Both the position numbers and the translations under genes were made by a program. This document shows, in pieces, positions 12,704-22,515 of a stretch of DNA of 64,000 bases; position 1 is the first letter of the stretch; each line of letters begins with the position of its first letter. The DNA comes from Jackrogersella multiformis (taxonomy: Eukaryota; Ascomycota; Sordariomycetes; Xylariales; Hypoxylaceae): contig CADCXD010000019.1 of NCBI GenBank assembly GCA_902806575.1, forward strand, positions 496,001 through 560,000. Reading direction: 5' to 3'. Below the pieces are notes generated by a model. That model was not told the origin of the DNA. It saw only the letters and a program-made list of their open reading frames with translations, and ran no database searches.

Positions 12704-12872
12704 AGGATAACATAATTGCATTTGGATGCTTAGCGAAGGGGCGTCTAAGGGCATATAGAGCTAGAACTCCCGTTGTATCATATGTATCTACGTGATTTTT
12801 TACCATCTCAATATTGCTACCTACCGTTAGATGTTTGGCCGTTGCTGAATTCAGTTATACTCTTCAACTTCA

Positions 12873-14896
12873 TCAGTATTCAAAGCGCCACCTAGGATCC
12901 GAATCTCCCTGCCAGTTGGCAACCTCTCCGACGTGCTTTATTTCTTCCGCTATCCCCTCCCGCCTTTCATTTTCTCTTTTGAGTCTTACCCCTAGAATTG
13001 TCACCACTACCGAGTTGGCAAGGAGATACCCAAGGGCGACAGAATGGCCTACGACGAATCTTGGTCCATCGGTAGCACGGTACAGTTGAGTACCTATTAC
13101 GGCGCCGAGGATTCCAATGCTGATCTGCATGGCATTCGCGATAGCTCGCTTGGTCTGGCCGGACACGTTGATCGCGGGCCACGACAGTACTAAGGCCGTC
13201 GCTGGATAGATACCACCTGCTGAGAAGAACACGCCGACATAGCTGATCCCTGGTCTTTCGATAGGATTGGTATTCCCAAGTAGGATGGAATAACCTATAG
13301 CAGCAAAAATAGCAGATCCACCGATAAAGATCGCCCTTTGGCCAAACCGCTCAGACAGTATAGCTACTGTGACGGTCGTCATAAACGCGAACACATAAGG
13401 GGGGATGGTAAGCAACTGTGCAGTTGCTGCTGTATAGCCTAGATTGGATATTATGGTTGGCTACCGAAAAGGTTAGTTAGTAGGTATGCAAGTATTGCTT
13501 TTGCTAGGGCATCACATACGAGAAACAGGGACAGTGTATAAAGAGGCAGGCTCGTAGTATGAAAGCCTAGCCCGTAGAGCCAGCAGTTTGTATCTCTCAG
13601 CGCTTCTACCACTGCTCCCCAGGTAAAAGGCTCGTCGTGGGTTGCATCGCAATCCACTGCCAAGCGTTGGTGGATAAATTTCCGTTCATCATCGGTTAGA
13701 AATGTCGACGTATCTGGGTAGTTATGAATGAAGCCGTACGCCGCAATAGCCACGAGAACTGTAAGAATACCCTCCTATTTCGGTGAATTAGAAGGCCTGA
13801 TAGTATATGTATGCGCGAGTTGGTACGACGAACCAAGATGAAGATCCAACGCCAGCCGTTCTCCCACACAACGCCTCGCATGCTTCCGATACCCTATATT
13901 TAAATTAGTTACCAAAGTCAGCATATTAGACCCGGGCTATACCGACATATGCCAAAATGCCGCCAAACGCGCCAGCTAGAGATGCAGTACTGAAGAAAAG
14001 GGATATACGGTATTGCCGCTCCCGTCTCTTATACCACATCGACAAGTAAAACACTACTCCTGGGAAGAGCCCGCTCTCAGCCTGCTCTATGTTAACATTG
14101 GATGCCTACAGAGTTTCGAGTTCTCGACCTGGCGAAGCTGTATACTCCTAGGATGTATAGTATAGCCAATGGGCCCGACAATAGTAGATATTACATACTG
14201 TAGACATGTTAGTCTCGTTATAATGTGCCTAGGTAGTAATATCACACAACCTACCTACCTAGGTAGGTACTTGAACATTACGAAACGACTGATACTCACC
14301 AACACCGAGAAAGAACCTGCTCACAAGGAAGCCCGTCAGGTTCTGGACTATGCCCATCAAAGTCGCCACGATACCCCAGACGATTGTTAACGTCGGCAGC
14401 CAAATACGAGGTGTTGTACGTTTCAGTACGATATTGCAAGGTACCTGTCCTCATATTAATCTGTTGTCGTCAAGCATTGCACCTTATAGTCAGGTTTTAC
14501 CTCGAATAGCAAATATCCCACAAAGTAGAGGGTGAGTCCCGTCAGATACTGATTGCCGGCTACATAAGCTAGATTAGCAAGAGGTTAATCATTAACGTAT
14601 TAGGTACGCTTACTCATATGAACGTCACTGACAAGACCTTCAATACGAGCATTGCCAACTATAACTCGATATCAGAAAAGGCACCCAGTCTTGAGTAGCT
14701 GGGAAGAGAAGTATTAGACTGTACCATTGCTCCGGTCAAGAAAAGATAGTAGATACAAGATCCCTACTGTAGGTAAGAGTCGTAAGTCTAGTTTCCTCAA
14801 GAGCGCGCCTTCATTGATCACGGGTCCTACGGCCTCAGAATCAGATGCGCCAGAGACACCTCCCCCAACATCTTCCATGGCAGTCTTCTCGGTCAT
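12873..14896 (-). CDS. MFS transporter, ACS/Dal5 family (second copy)
   Basis: Eight-exon model: 14725-14896, 14614-14658, 14501-14568, 14300-14444, 13947-14086, 13834-13893, 13520-13774, 12873-13460; exactly 490 residues. The start is MTEKTAMEDVGG. Family marks are ILYLLSFLDRSN across intron 1, VGNARIEGLVSDVH, VPCNIVLKRTTPRIWLP, ESGLFPGVVFYLSMWYKRR, ENGWRWIFILEG and PTIISNLGYTAATAQLLT. The last exon encodes the C-terminal six-helix half and a charged tail. It is a predicted plasma-membrane solute symporter of the same family as the gene at 2684-4971, but with a different intron pattern and clearly divergent sequence, so not a recent tandem copy. Intron 4 (14087-14299, 213 nt) is several times longer than its neighbours and contains a palindromic tetramer block. 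Two donors (GTCGGT, GTTCGT) are weak but keep frame and family motifs. Confidence 0.88.
14246..14271. repeat. Palindromic CCTA/TAGG block inside a permease intron
   Basis: A near-perfect palindrome with core ACCTACCTAGGTAGGT lies within intron 4 of MFS permease 2, and a second half-motif (CCTAGGTAGT) lies at 14228-14237. It is the clearest block that falls inside a transcribed gene. Confidence 0.8.
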
Positions 14897-15817
14897 TATA
14901 TCAGAAGGAGACTTCAATTGGTGAAAGCGATATATAAAATAGCCGGCAGAGATACCACTGATGGATTTTCCGCGAGAAACGGGGGAACTTATAGAATGGT
15001 TATCATTAACGTGGCTGGATAGATAGCTAAGAGAGCTCACAGGCTGGACTGCATGGAACATAGTGTATGACCAATATCTCTTAAGATATCTATAGATACC
15101 TTGCCGGAGCTGCAGCGTCTTTCAGTTTCGTGATTGGCGAGATCATCGAATTTGACGCATCACGACATATTAACCTTACCTGATGTGACAAAGCTCATAC
15201 ATACCTAGGTAGGTACCTATTTGCCTACCTGCCGGCATGTATGCTTTTTCGATAGCCAAATAAATTGACCTAAGAATAAGAAAGTCTGCGAGGCTTGCCT
15301 CCTTTTCATATTATAATCTTGATTGTGAGATATAGTGATTCTTACCGAGGGACGGTCATCTTCTCTCAGAAGGGGATGAATATCTACCTATAAGTACATA
15401 GGTATATAGACTGGGTTTGTTTAAATCATTACATATAAATACCTACTTAGCTGCGTGGCTGCGTGGATCAATCAAGATTTCCGATCTGGAAAGTGTGACG
15501 AGATGGATTATGCCGTGGAGAGCTGTGGAGAACATACCTGGGTACCTAGGTACCTAGCTATCCCGCATGTACCTACCTACCTAGATACATTCATAGGTAC
15601 CTAGTGTAGGTACGTAGCTTCGGCCTTCCGGTAGATGGATCTTCCCAAGGGGTTTACCCCTCCATAGGTACCCCTACCTAGGTACCTATAGACATACATA
15701 ATATATACTTACCCCTAGGTAGGTAGATAACTGAGGGCGTCGTGGAATAGGAATCAGTGTCGTGACAACCGTCTGGATAGTATTTAATAATCATCCCCCT
15801 AAGGTTGAATTTCCACA
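14897..15817. other. Divergent promoter region with many tetramer blocks
   Basis: Between the permease 2 start (minus) and the acetyltransferase start (plus). Palindromic blocks occur at 15202-15230, 15535-15618 and 15664-15729; the rest is AT-rich without frames of interest. Confidence 0.6.
15535..15729. repeat. Cluster of palindromic CCTA/TAGG blocks
   Basis: Two dense blocks (15535-15618 and 15664-15729) are separated by about 45 bp. They use the same ACCTAGGT/GGTACC cores as elsewhere and end roughly 90 bp upstream of the acetyltransferase ATG, so they probably overlap its promoter or leader. Confidence 0.8.
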
Positions 15818-16446
15818 ATGGCACCGGCGCCTTGTAAAGTTCGACATGCTCGTCGAGAAGGTATGCTTTTTGACAGCTGTCTTTAGCACCTTGTTGACAT
15901 AAGACAAAAAGCTGACTAGACCGACCATATTGGGCAGATGTATCAACCATCCTTGAATTGATCCGAGAGCTGGCCGACTATGAACATGAACTCGATGCCG
16001 TTGAGGCAACCGAATCCACACTGCTCTCTACTATAGCTTTCGCCCCTGACAATGTAGAATCGACTTCTACCGCTCCGAATACAGAGCCCACGACTCCCTC
16101 GAGACCGGCACGATGCCTCCTTATATTCAACGAGGAAGGCAAACCGGCTGGTATGGCGTTGTACTTTTACAATTATAGCACGTGGCGAGCAAAGGCTGGT
16201 ATCTATCTTGAAGACTTGATCGTTCGGCCGACGGAGCGCAAGAAGGGGTACGGGAAAAAGCTGCTTGTTGAGTTGGCAAAAGAGGTCGTCGCATCGAAGG
16301 GTGGCAGACTTGAGTGGAGTGTGTTGAAGTGGAACGAGCCGAGCATCAAGTTCTACAAATCGATTGGAGCTGAGGCGATGAATGAATGGGTTGGCATGCG
16401 GGTCGATCATGAAGGCTTGACAAAGCTGGCTGGCCTGTTAGATTAA
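15818..16446 (+). CDS. GNAT N-acetyltransferase, diamine (spermidine/spermine) acetyltransferase-like
   Basis: Two exons, 15818-15860 and 15920-16446; 59-nt intron with GTATGC donor and ACTAG acceptor; 189 residues. The joined N-terminus reads MAPAPCKVRHARRED then RPYWADVSTILELIRELADYE, which supplies the beta1-alpha1 region missing from the uninterrupted frame. The acetyl-CoA loop is RPTERKKGYGKKLL (R-x-x-G-x-G type). GIYLEDLIVRP and KWNEPSIKFYKSIGAE match the SSAT subfamily, where the equivalent Trp-Asn-Glu-Pro stretch lies at the active site. The likely role is acetyl-CoA-dependent N-acetylation of a polyamine or related small amine in the cytosol; other amine substrates are possible. It converges with the LYR-protein gene, 132 bp between stops. 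Confidence 0.88.
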
Positions 16447-16578
16447 GCATAACAATCCTACTTAAGGGGACACATCTATCATGACCATGGTTCTCTCTTC
16501 AAGGATATCGTAGATTGTAGAGAACGGAATCTGCAGAAGCGAGGGCGTCCATAACAGCATGATCAACTAGTAACAGCT

Positions 16579-17646
16579 TCATTGGCCAACCGTAGGCACG
16601 CCAGCTTGGTCGACACCTCGGAAGAACTGCAAATCCCTTTTTCTAGGGCGGGATAACGGTTGCTCATTCTTGCCCCAAGTGACGGCCCATTTTCCCGATG
16701 TAGGATTCTGGTCTACTATAGGGGAAGCTTCCCAGACGGAACCATATATACGGCGACGCAGTTTCCTTGGGCTTAATACTCGGACACCAATGGGTCGGCC
16801 GTGCCCTCGAGGATCTTCATCTTCGCACCCGCTGAGACTCTTCATCGTACGAGAAGATTTCCTCTCCCTCTCCCGCACGGGTTTAGTCACGAAATCTATC
16901 CAGGTCACCCCTTCAGTATCCGAGTCGGTAGAATTCGATTGTGCGACCGGCCTCCTCTTGGGTAAGTTGTAATGCCGAGAATCAGCTTCTCCTCTCGTCA
17001 TGGAACCTAGCTGGTCCCACTCTCCCTTGGGCAACGGCGGCAGCAATTGAACGAGAATTTTCGCCCAGTGCTTTTTTAGCTTGTTACGCCCTAACTTCTT
17101 GGAGAGCGGGCGGCCGAAACAGTTTTCGACTGGTATGGCTCTCGTTGGATCGATGAGCCGTCGCATCTGGAGAGGTATATTTTTGCCCTGGTGCTCATTT
17201 TGCGAGTGTGCAATCGCCTGGACCTTGTCAATGGCCCAATTATCTAGCCAGTCGGGCTGTCGCTGCTTGGTGTTGTAATTGTTATTGCTATTGATATTGT
17301 CGAGTCTGGTCTTTTCGTCTAATTCGGCGGTGCTCGCAGGGGGAGAGTTGGATAACTCAGACTTGCCTAATTGACGACGTCGTTTTCCAACCCTCCCCGT
17401 TGCCATGAAGCACAGACGTAGCATCCGAAGAACATGGCCATTGTTTGCGGAACGGAGATATCGTAGTTGGTGGTGAGCGTCTTTGATGTAAGGCTTGGGC
17501 TCTTCTCTATCGCTGTAGTGGCGAAAGCGTTCTTGGATGCGCTGAGTTATCCATGGTCGACAGAGAGGAGGAAGGTATGTAGCTTCTCGTAGTAGGTGTC
17601 TGTAGAGATGTAATGGTGTGTTCGGGTGAGGGATCTGTAAGGGCAT
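16579..17646 (-). CDS. Cup1-like LYR-motif mitochondrial protein
   Basis: Single exon, 355 residues. The N-terminus carries the LYR signature, LHLYRHLLREATYLPP at about residues 12-27, followed by CRPWITQRIQERFR and a basic helical stretch typical of the Complex1-LYR fold. LYR proteins of this fungal type resemble the N-terminal domain of Cup1, a mitochondrial protein linked to caffeine resistance in fission yeast. The remainder is charged and mostly low-complexity, with a block around FGRPLSKKLGRNKLKKHWAK and a C-terminal segment (RRRIYGSVWEASPIV, GKWAVTWG) that looks conserved. The expected role is mitochondrial, possibly contact with acyl-carrier protein or assembly factors, by analogy with LYR proteins. 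The start at 17646 gives the motif close to the N-terminus as usual. Confidence 0.75.
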   Translation of the reverse strand: MPLQIPHPNTPLHLYRHLLREATYLPPLCRPWITQRIQERFRHYSDREEPKPYIKDAHHQLRYLRSANNGHVLRMLRLCFMATGRVGKRRRQLGKSELSNSPPASTAELDEKTRLDNINSNNNYNTKQRQPDWLDNWAIDKVQAIAHSQNEHQGKNIPLQMRRLIDPTRAIPVENCFGRPLSKKLGRNKLKKHWAKILVQLLPPLPKGEWDQLGSMTRGEADSRHYNLPKRRPVAQSNSTDSDTEGVTWIDFVTKPVRERERKSSRTMKSLSGCEDEDPRGHGRPIGVRVLSPRKLRRRIYGSVWEASPIVDQNPTSGKWAVTWGKNEQPLSRPRKRDLQFFRGVDQAGVPTVGQ

Positions 17647-17730
17647 ACTAGCACTGGCTATAAGAAAATAGTTGTTGTAGAGTTGAAGATGGATTCGAAT
17701 AAGGTCTAGTAATCCATCTTGGACCTATTT

Positions 17731-17886
17731 GGGTACCTAGGTACCTATCTAACTGTGTACTAGGTAGGTAGGTGTACCTACTACCTAGCAGCTGCCTAGG
17801 TGAAGATACCTAGGTACCTACTCTAGGTGAGATGGATCGGTGAGAGATCGGCAGACTTAGCTAGGTACATAGATACTTAGATACAT
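17731..17886. repeat. Cluster of CCTA/TAGG blocks
   Basis: Several adjoining palindromes with GGTACC and CCTAGG cores begin about 85 bp upstream of the LYR-protein ATG. They are interrupted by a short unique piece around 17830-17860. Confidence 0.8.
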
Positions 17887-18375
17887 AAGCATCGTACTTA
17901 CTATGGAGACCTTACCAAAACAGACGTAAATGCTCCACTTCATATATCCTATTTGGGTAATCCCCCTCACTTTAATCATGACGAGAAAAAGAGGGAGTCT
18001 GTGCACCGCGTTTTGTTTTACATACCTACCTCCTAGGTGGTAGTAATGTATTTTTCCTACCTATCTTTTACCTACTCCCCCCCCTTCTGGCACGAGTCAC
18101 GACTTTTACCATTAACACGATTACACGAAACTGACACGTCCCTTTATGCTCACCATTCGCGCAGAGACGCAACGCACTATTCCTAATTCCTACCCTTTAA
18201 TTGAATTCCAGCTTCTGAGACCTCGGAGTCTGGAACGGGGATTAATAAGATCGTCGCGAGATTAATCCAGATGAAGATGGTAGAATTTACCTACACTACG
18301 TACCTACTAATCTAGGTGAGTGCGAAAGGCGCGTCTTAAAAAAATCATTTGAGATGATCATTTGAGAAGAAGAGA

Positions 18376-18435
18376 TACTACCTACCCAACTACACTACAC
18401 GTACCTACCTACTAACCTAGGTACCTAAGGTAGAT
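18376..18435. repeat. CCTA/TAGG block with ACTACAC spacers
   Basis: Tetramer units alternate with ACTACAC motifs and end in CCTAGGTACCTAAGGTAG. It lies about 0.7 kb upstream of the mbp1 ATG. Confidence 0.7.
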
Positions 18436-18773
18436 CCTAAAGACGACAGTCCAAGATCCCGTCTTCCGTCTTTCGTCTTAATCGTTGTCGTTATCACTTC
18501 ATCTCCTCTGGTATACCCTCCTATATCCTCACGACCTCACAACAAATCATTGTCATTGATTTGTTTCCATCCCATACCATCCATTACATTACATTGACTG
18601 GTCCCGAAGTTGGAAATAATACTATTATTATACACTTTTGTGCGCGCAACGCAAGCGCCGCCAAGGTTTTTTTGTCATCATCATACCTCATACTGTACCT
18701 TGAAGTCACCTCATACCTTTGGGTCCTCACAGCTTAAGTCCTCCTACCTTGAGCCCAGTCTTATTTTAATCGA

Positions 18774-18884
18774 ATGCACACTGCCGACACCGACACCGAC
18801 ACCGACACTAACACCAACGTCGACAATATCAACATCTATCCGCCCAAGTCGATCTCGATTCTTTCTTTCCTTGCCGTTACTTAG
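18774..18884 (+). other. Candidate upstream ORF in the mbp1 leader (36 codons)
   Basis: An ATG opens a 36-residue frame that runs through a CCGACA hexamer repeat, giving Thr-Asp dipeptides, and ends 227 bases before the mbp1 ATG. Shorter ATG frames follow at 18919-18945 (8 codons) and 18957-19010 (17 codons). Whether they are in the mature leader depends on the unknown transcription start. Start contexts were not scored. Confidence 0.35.
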
Positions 18885-19111
18885 GTGCGATATTCGATAT
18901 TTCTACATACATCCCTCGATGAATCGCAAACTAATAACACGATAGCCGGTGCACTAATGTGTTATGTTTTATTAATACGCTACCGGCGCATTGTTTCCTC
19001 AATATTCTAAATATTCTAAATAATCACGGCAAAAATTCTTATTTTCTCTCTTAATCTTATTAACGAACCCCGGAATTCCTGCACATCTCGAATCCACCCC
19101 CGGTTCCGCTA

Positions 19112-21838
19112 ATGGCTTCGGCCACGACCGCTACCTCACACCATCGTCACGTCGACATACCACATCCTATCACCGAATCGTCCAATTCCTCCTTTCAGAC
19201 ACTGTCGAACCCTCTACACCAATCCTACTCTCCCGCTATACCACTGTCGTCATCGCAACTCCCATCATCCCTTGATAATAACAGTGGCGGCATAGGCGCT
19301 GCTCCTAACAGCGTCAAAATGTCGCAATCGCAGCCTTCGTCACAGCAGTCTTTCACTACCATGAACCAACCAAGTCAACAATACAGACAGTTCTCCGACT
19401 CCAATACGAGGTTAGGTAATGGCCACGATGCTCCCCAGATCTACTCGGTTAGTTACCTCAGACGAGACCCCTCCCCCCTCCTCTCCAGCAAGTTGAACTT
19501 GCACACTAATCCTTTGCGTCTAGGCTGTTTATAGTGGTACAGACGTATACGAGATGGAGGTGAACGGAATCGCCGTCATGCGCCGCCGTGAAGACAGCTG
19601 GCTGAATGCTACCCAGATCCTGAAAGTTGCCAATATCGACAAGGGTAAAAGAACAAAGATTCTCGAAAAGGAGATTCAGACCGGCGAACATGAAAAGGTA
19701 CAGGGTGGTTATGGAAAATATCAAGGCACTTGGATTAAGTTTGAACGAGGTGTAGAGGTATGCCGTCAATATGGTGTAGAAGACATGCTTCTCCCTCTCT
19801 TGACCTACGATATGGGCCAAGACGGAGGAATTGCTGGTAGGGGCGACTTCAATACTCCTACTAAGGAGCAAGCTATGGCGGCACAGAGAAAGCGGATGTA
19901 CAGTGCAAGCAACGAAGGGCGTGCCAATGGGTTATCCGGGACTTTCTTCAAGAACATCTCCAGTACGGCATCCAATGCGGTCGCTGCTATTAGCAAGGCC
20001 CGTTTCGACTCACCTGGTCCCAGAGGTCGTAATGGTCCAACAAGGCCTCCTAGTTTCAGTCGCCAGTCCTCGATGCAGAACGTTGACGAGTTTCCCGGGA
20101 ATTCCCAACAAAGCTATACCTCTGACTACGGTCAGAATGTTGACTCGGCCTACTCGACCCAGAATACGCAGATCTTCGGTAACGAGGAGCCACCTCGAAA
20201 ACGCCAGAGAGTTGTTACCCCTGCAGATAGCTTTGGATATGCATCGCAGTCTATGGAGATGTACGCTAACAACTTTCCTGGTTCGCCGACGGAACCCAAC
20301 GAGTCCTTCATGTACTCACAGGCCGGCATCAACATACACGAGAGTGACCCAGTACCTCTCCCGCCTTTACCCTTTGAGCTCTCCATCGAGGCGGATCAGA
20401 AGCGCAACTTGTTAATGGGACTTTTTCTAGATCCTAACGCTACCGCTTCAGATTACTCACAGAACGAAGCTCTTCAGACATTATCACATTCAGACCTTGA
20501 TTCTCCGATAGATGCGTCAAGCCATACTGCTCTTCATTGGGCTGCTACATTAGCTCGGATGCCCCTCATGCGAGCTCTAATTTCAGCTGGTGCAAACCCT
20601 TACCGTGTCAACGCGTCCGGGGAGACGGCGTTGATGAGAGCGTCGGCAGTGACAAATAACTCGGATCAGGTTTCATTCCCCGAACTGCTCGATGTATTGG
20701 GCAATACCATCGACGTTAGAGATAACAAGGGCCGAACTGTTCTACATCACATCGCTGTCACGAGTGCCGTGAAGGGTAGAAGCCATTCTAGCAGATACTA
20801 CCTTGAGAGCCTTCTCGAATGGGTGGTGAGACAGGGGAGTGCGCCGAGTAGCCAAAATACGGCTGCCAATGGCGGCTCAAGCCAACCGAAGATGGGTATC
20901 GGACGATTCATGAGCGAGATTGTCAATGCACAGGACAAGTCTGGGGATACCGCTCTGAACATCGCGGCCCGAATTGGCAACAGAAGTATCATCTCGCAAC
21001 TACTTGAAGTGGGCGCTGATCCTGGCATTGCCAACAAGGCAGGTCTGAGACCGGTCGACTTCGGAGTGGGCGGAGATGTTAACGAGGATGGAGCAAACGG
21101 CGATGTAATGGTGGTTGACAAGGCGAACAATGCTGGCAACAGCCAGAAGACCCGAGAGAGCAGTGCCGATATTATCACCTGTGAGTCTACAGAGAACCTT
21201 TCCTCCGCTGCCGTGTTAATTCTGACTTGTCTTCAGCCATCACGCATCTCCTGAACGAGACTTCCAATAGTTTCCAATTGGAGGTCAAGAAGAAGCAGCA
21301 TGATATTAATTCCCTTCATATCTCTTTACGAACGACGTCTACCCAGCTAGGCGATGCACGACGCCAACTGGAAGTGCTGACAACGGCTGCTAAATCACAA
21401 TCTCTCGCACGTCAGAAGATTAGCAATCTTAGTCGAGGTCTCGACGAAGAGCAGATGCGTATGTTGCGACTCGAACAAGGCTTTGGGCGCTTGGATACAA
21501 ACGACAATTGGGAGGCAGAACTTAATACTACCTTGGAATCTGCTGGAGGGGATGCACCAAACGCGTCTCTGTTACCCAGCTCTGCTGTCCTCCGCGCTCG
21601 CATTCAAGCGGTCCGAACCAGGACGGATGCTTTAAGGAAGAGTGCCGGCTCGCTCAAGGGCTGCAGCAAAGACGTCGAACTCAAGTATCGACGAGTAGTT
21701 GCGTTATGCACCGGTGTTCCGGAGAACAAGGTCGATGCTGTCATAGATGGCTTGTTACGCGCTGTGGAGAGCGAGAAAGGCGAGTTGGATTCCGGTCGCA
21801 TACGAAGATTCCTCGGTGGCGTTGATGGTGTGCATTGA
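19112..21838 (+). CDS. mbp1: APSES transcription factor, Mbp1-type subunit of the MBF complex
   Basis: Three exons, 19112-19447, 19524-21180 and 21237-21838; 864 residues. A disordered Ser/Gln-rich leader (1-112) ends at intron 1, and the APSES/KilA-N DNA-binding domain follows at about 113-212 (VYSGTDVYEMEVNG, RREDSWLNATQILK, GGYGKYQGTWIKFERG). Ankyrin repeats lie at about 442-475 (HTALHWAATLARMPLM), 508-530 (KGRTVLHHIAV) and 580-625 (SGDTALNIAARIGN). A C-terminal heptad-rich region after about residue 665 should pair with a Swi6-type partner. Family knowledge: Mbp1 binds MCB elements and drives G1/S genes. A PPRKRQR stretch at about residue 335 is a plausible nuclear localisation signal. 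Both introns have standard splice signals and phases agree. Filamentous fungi usually carry few APSES proteins of this ankyrin class; Swi4 is the alternative name, but overall form fits Mbp1. Confidence 0.92.
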
Positions 21839-22515
21839 TGAGTTGTTATTGAGCAACAACTCTTGGCGTACGGTGGACCATCGAACAAGCCTTGTATGAC
21901 GCGGGCTTGTACGATGCGGATGGCATTTTGTTGTGTTCTGTATATTTTCGACATTGAGACCACCTGTTGGTCTTACTGACGGTAGGCATTGTGAGGTTTA
22001 GGGAGGGTCTGTCATGATTTCACGTCCAGCATCATCCACGGCCGACTTGTATATAGCCGAGCCCTACAGGTCGCGACGAAGAAGGGGGGGCTATGCTTTC
22101 AGAGGCGCGTATATGACGAACCTCTTCATGCTGTTGGGACCTCTGTCTGGTGATCATGGCTCGAGGAAAACTCGATTGGTCCGGTCCCCTTAGGTAGTTC
22201 GAGAGTCACTTTGCTTGCTGAAATAACGAGCTTCAAGGATACCCGAGAACTGGCAATGAATTGAATTCATTTTTTATTTTAACTGACTGAAATTGATTTG
22301 ATTTCCAATACTTACTGTACTACATCTCAAGGGTATCACCACTAGTGCCTAGGCACCTAGTCCATGCAAGCACCCATCTGTCCGACCATACCGTGTTGAC
22401 ATATCCCTTCCCTTCCAACCGACATCCCTTCTTCCCCGAGAACCTTGGAAGTCCCTAGTAATAATATAAACAGTATTTTATAACGCCTATCCTATGAGGG
22501 GTTTTTCTTGCCCTT
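21839..22515. other. Convergent 3' intergenic region
   Basis: Between the mbp1 and fta1 stops. It presumably holds both 3' UTRs and poly(A) sites; a short palindrome CCTAGGCACCTAG is at 22348-22360. Nothing else seen. Confidence 0.5.

Larger units (their letters stand above)
17647..19111. other. Divergent promoter, LYR protein and mbp1
   Basis: It holds palindromic tetramer blocks (17731-17886, 18021-18062, 18288-18320, 18376-18435), a CT-rich stretch, a CCGACA repeat and three short ATG-initiated frames upstream of mbp1. A direct repeat of ATCATTTGAGA occurs at about 18346 and 18357. I found no ACGCGT box in this promoter. Confidence 0.55.
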
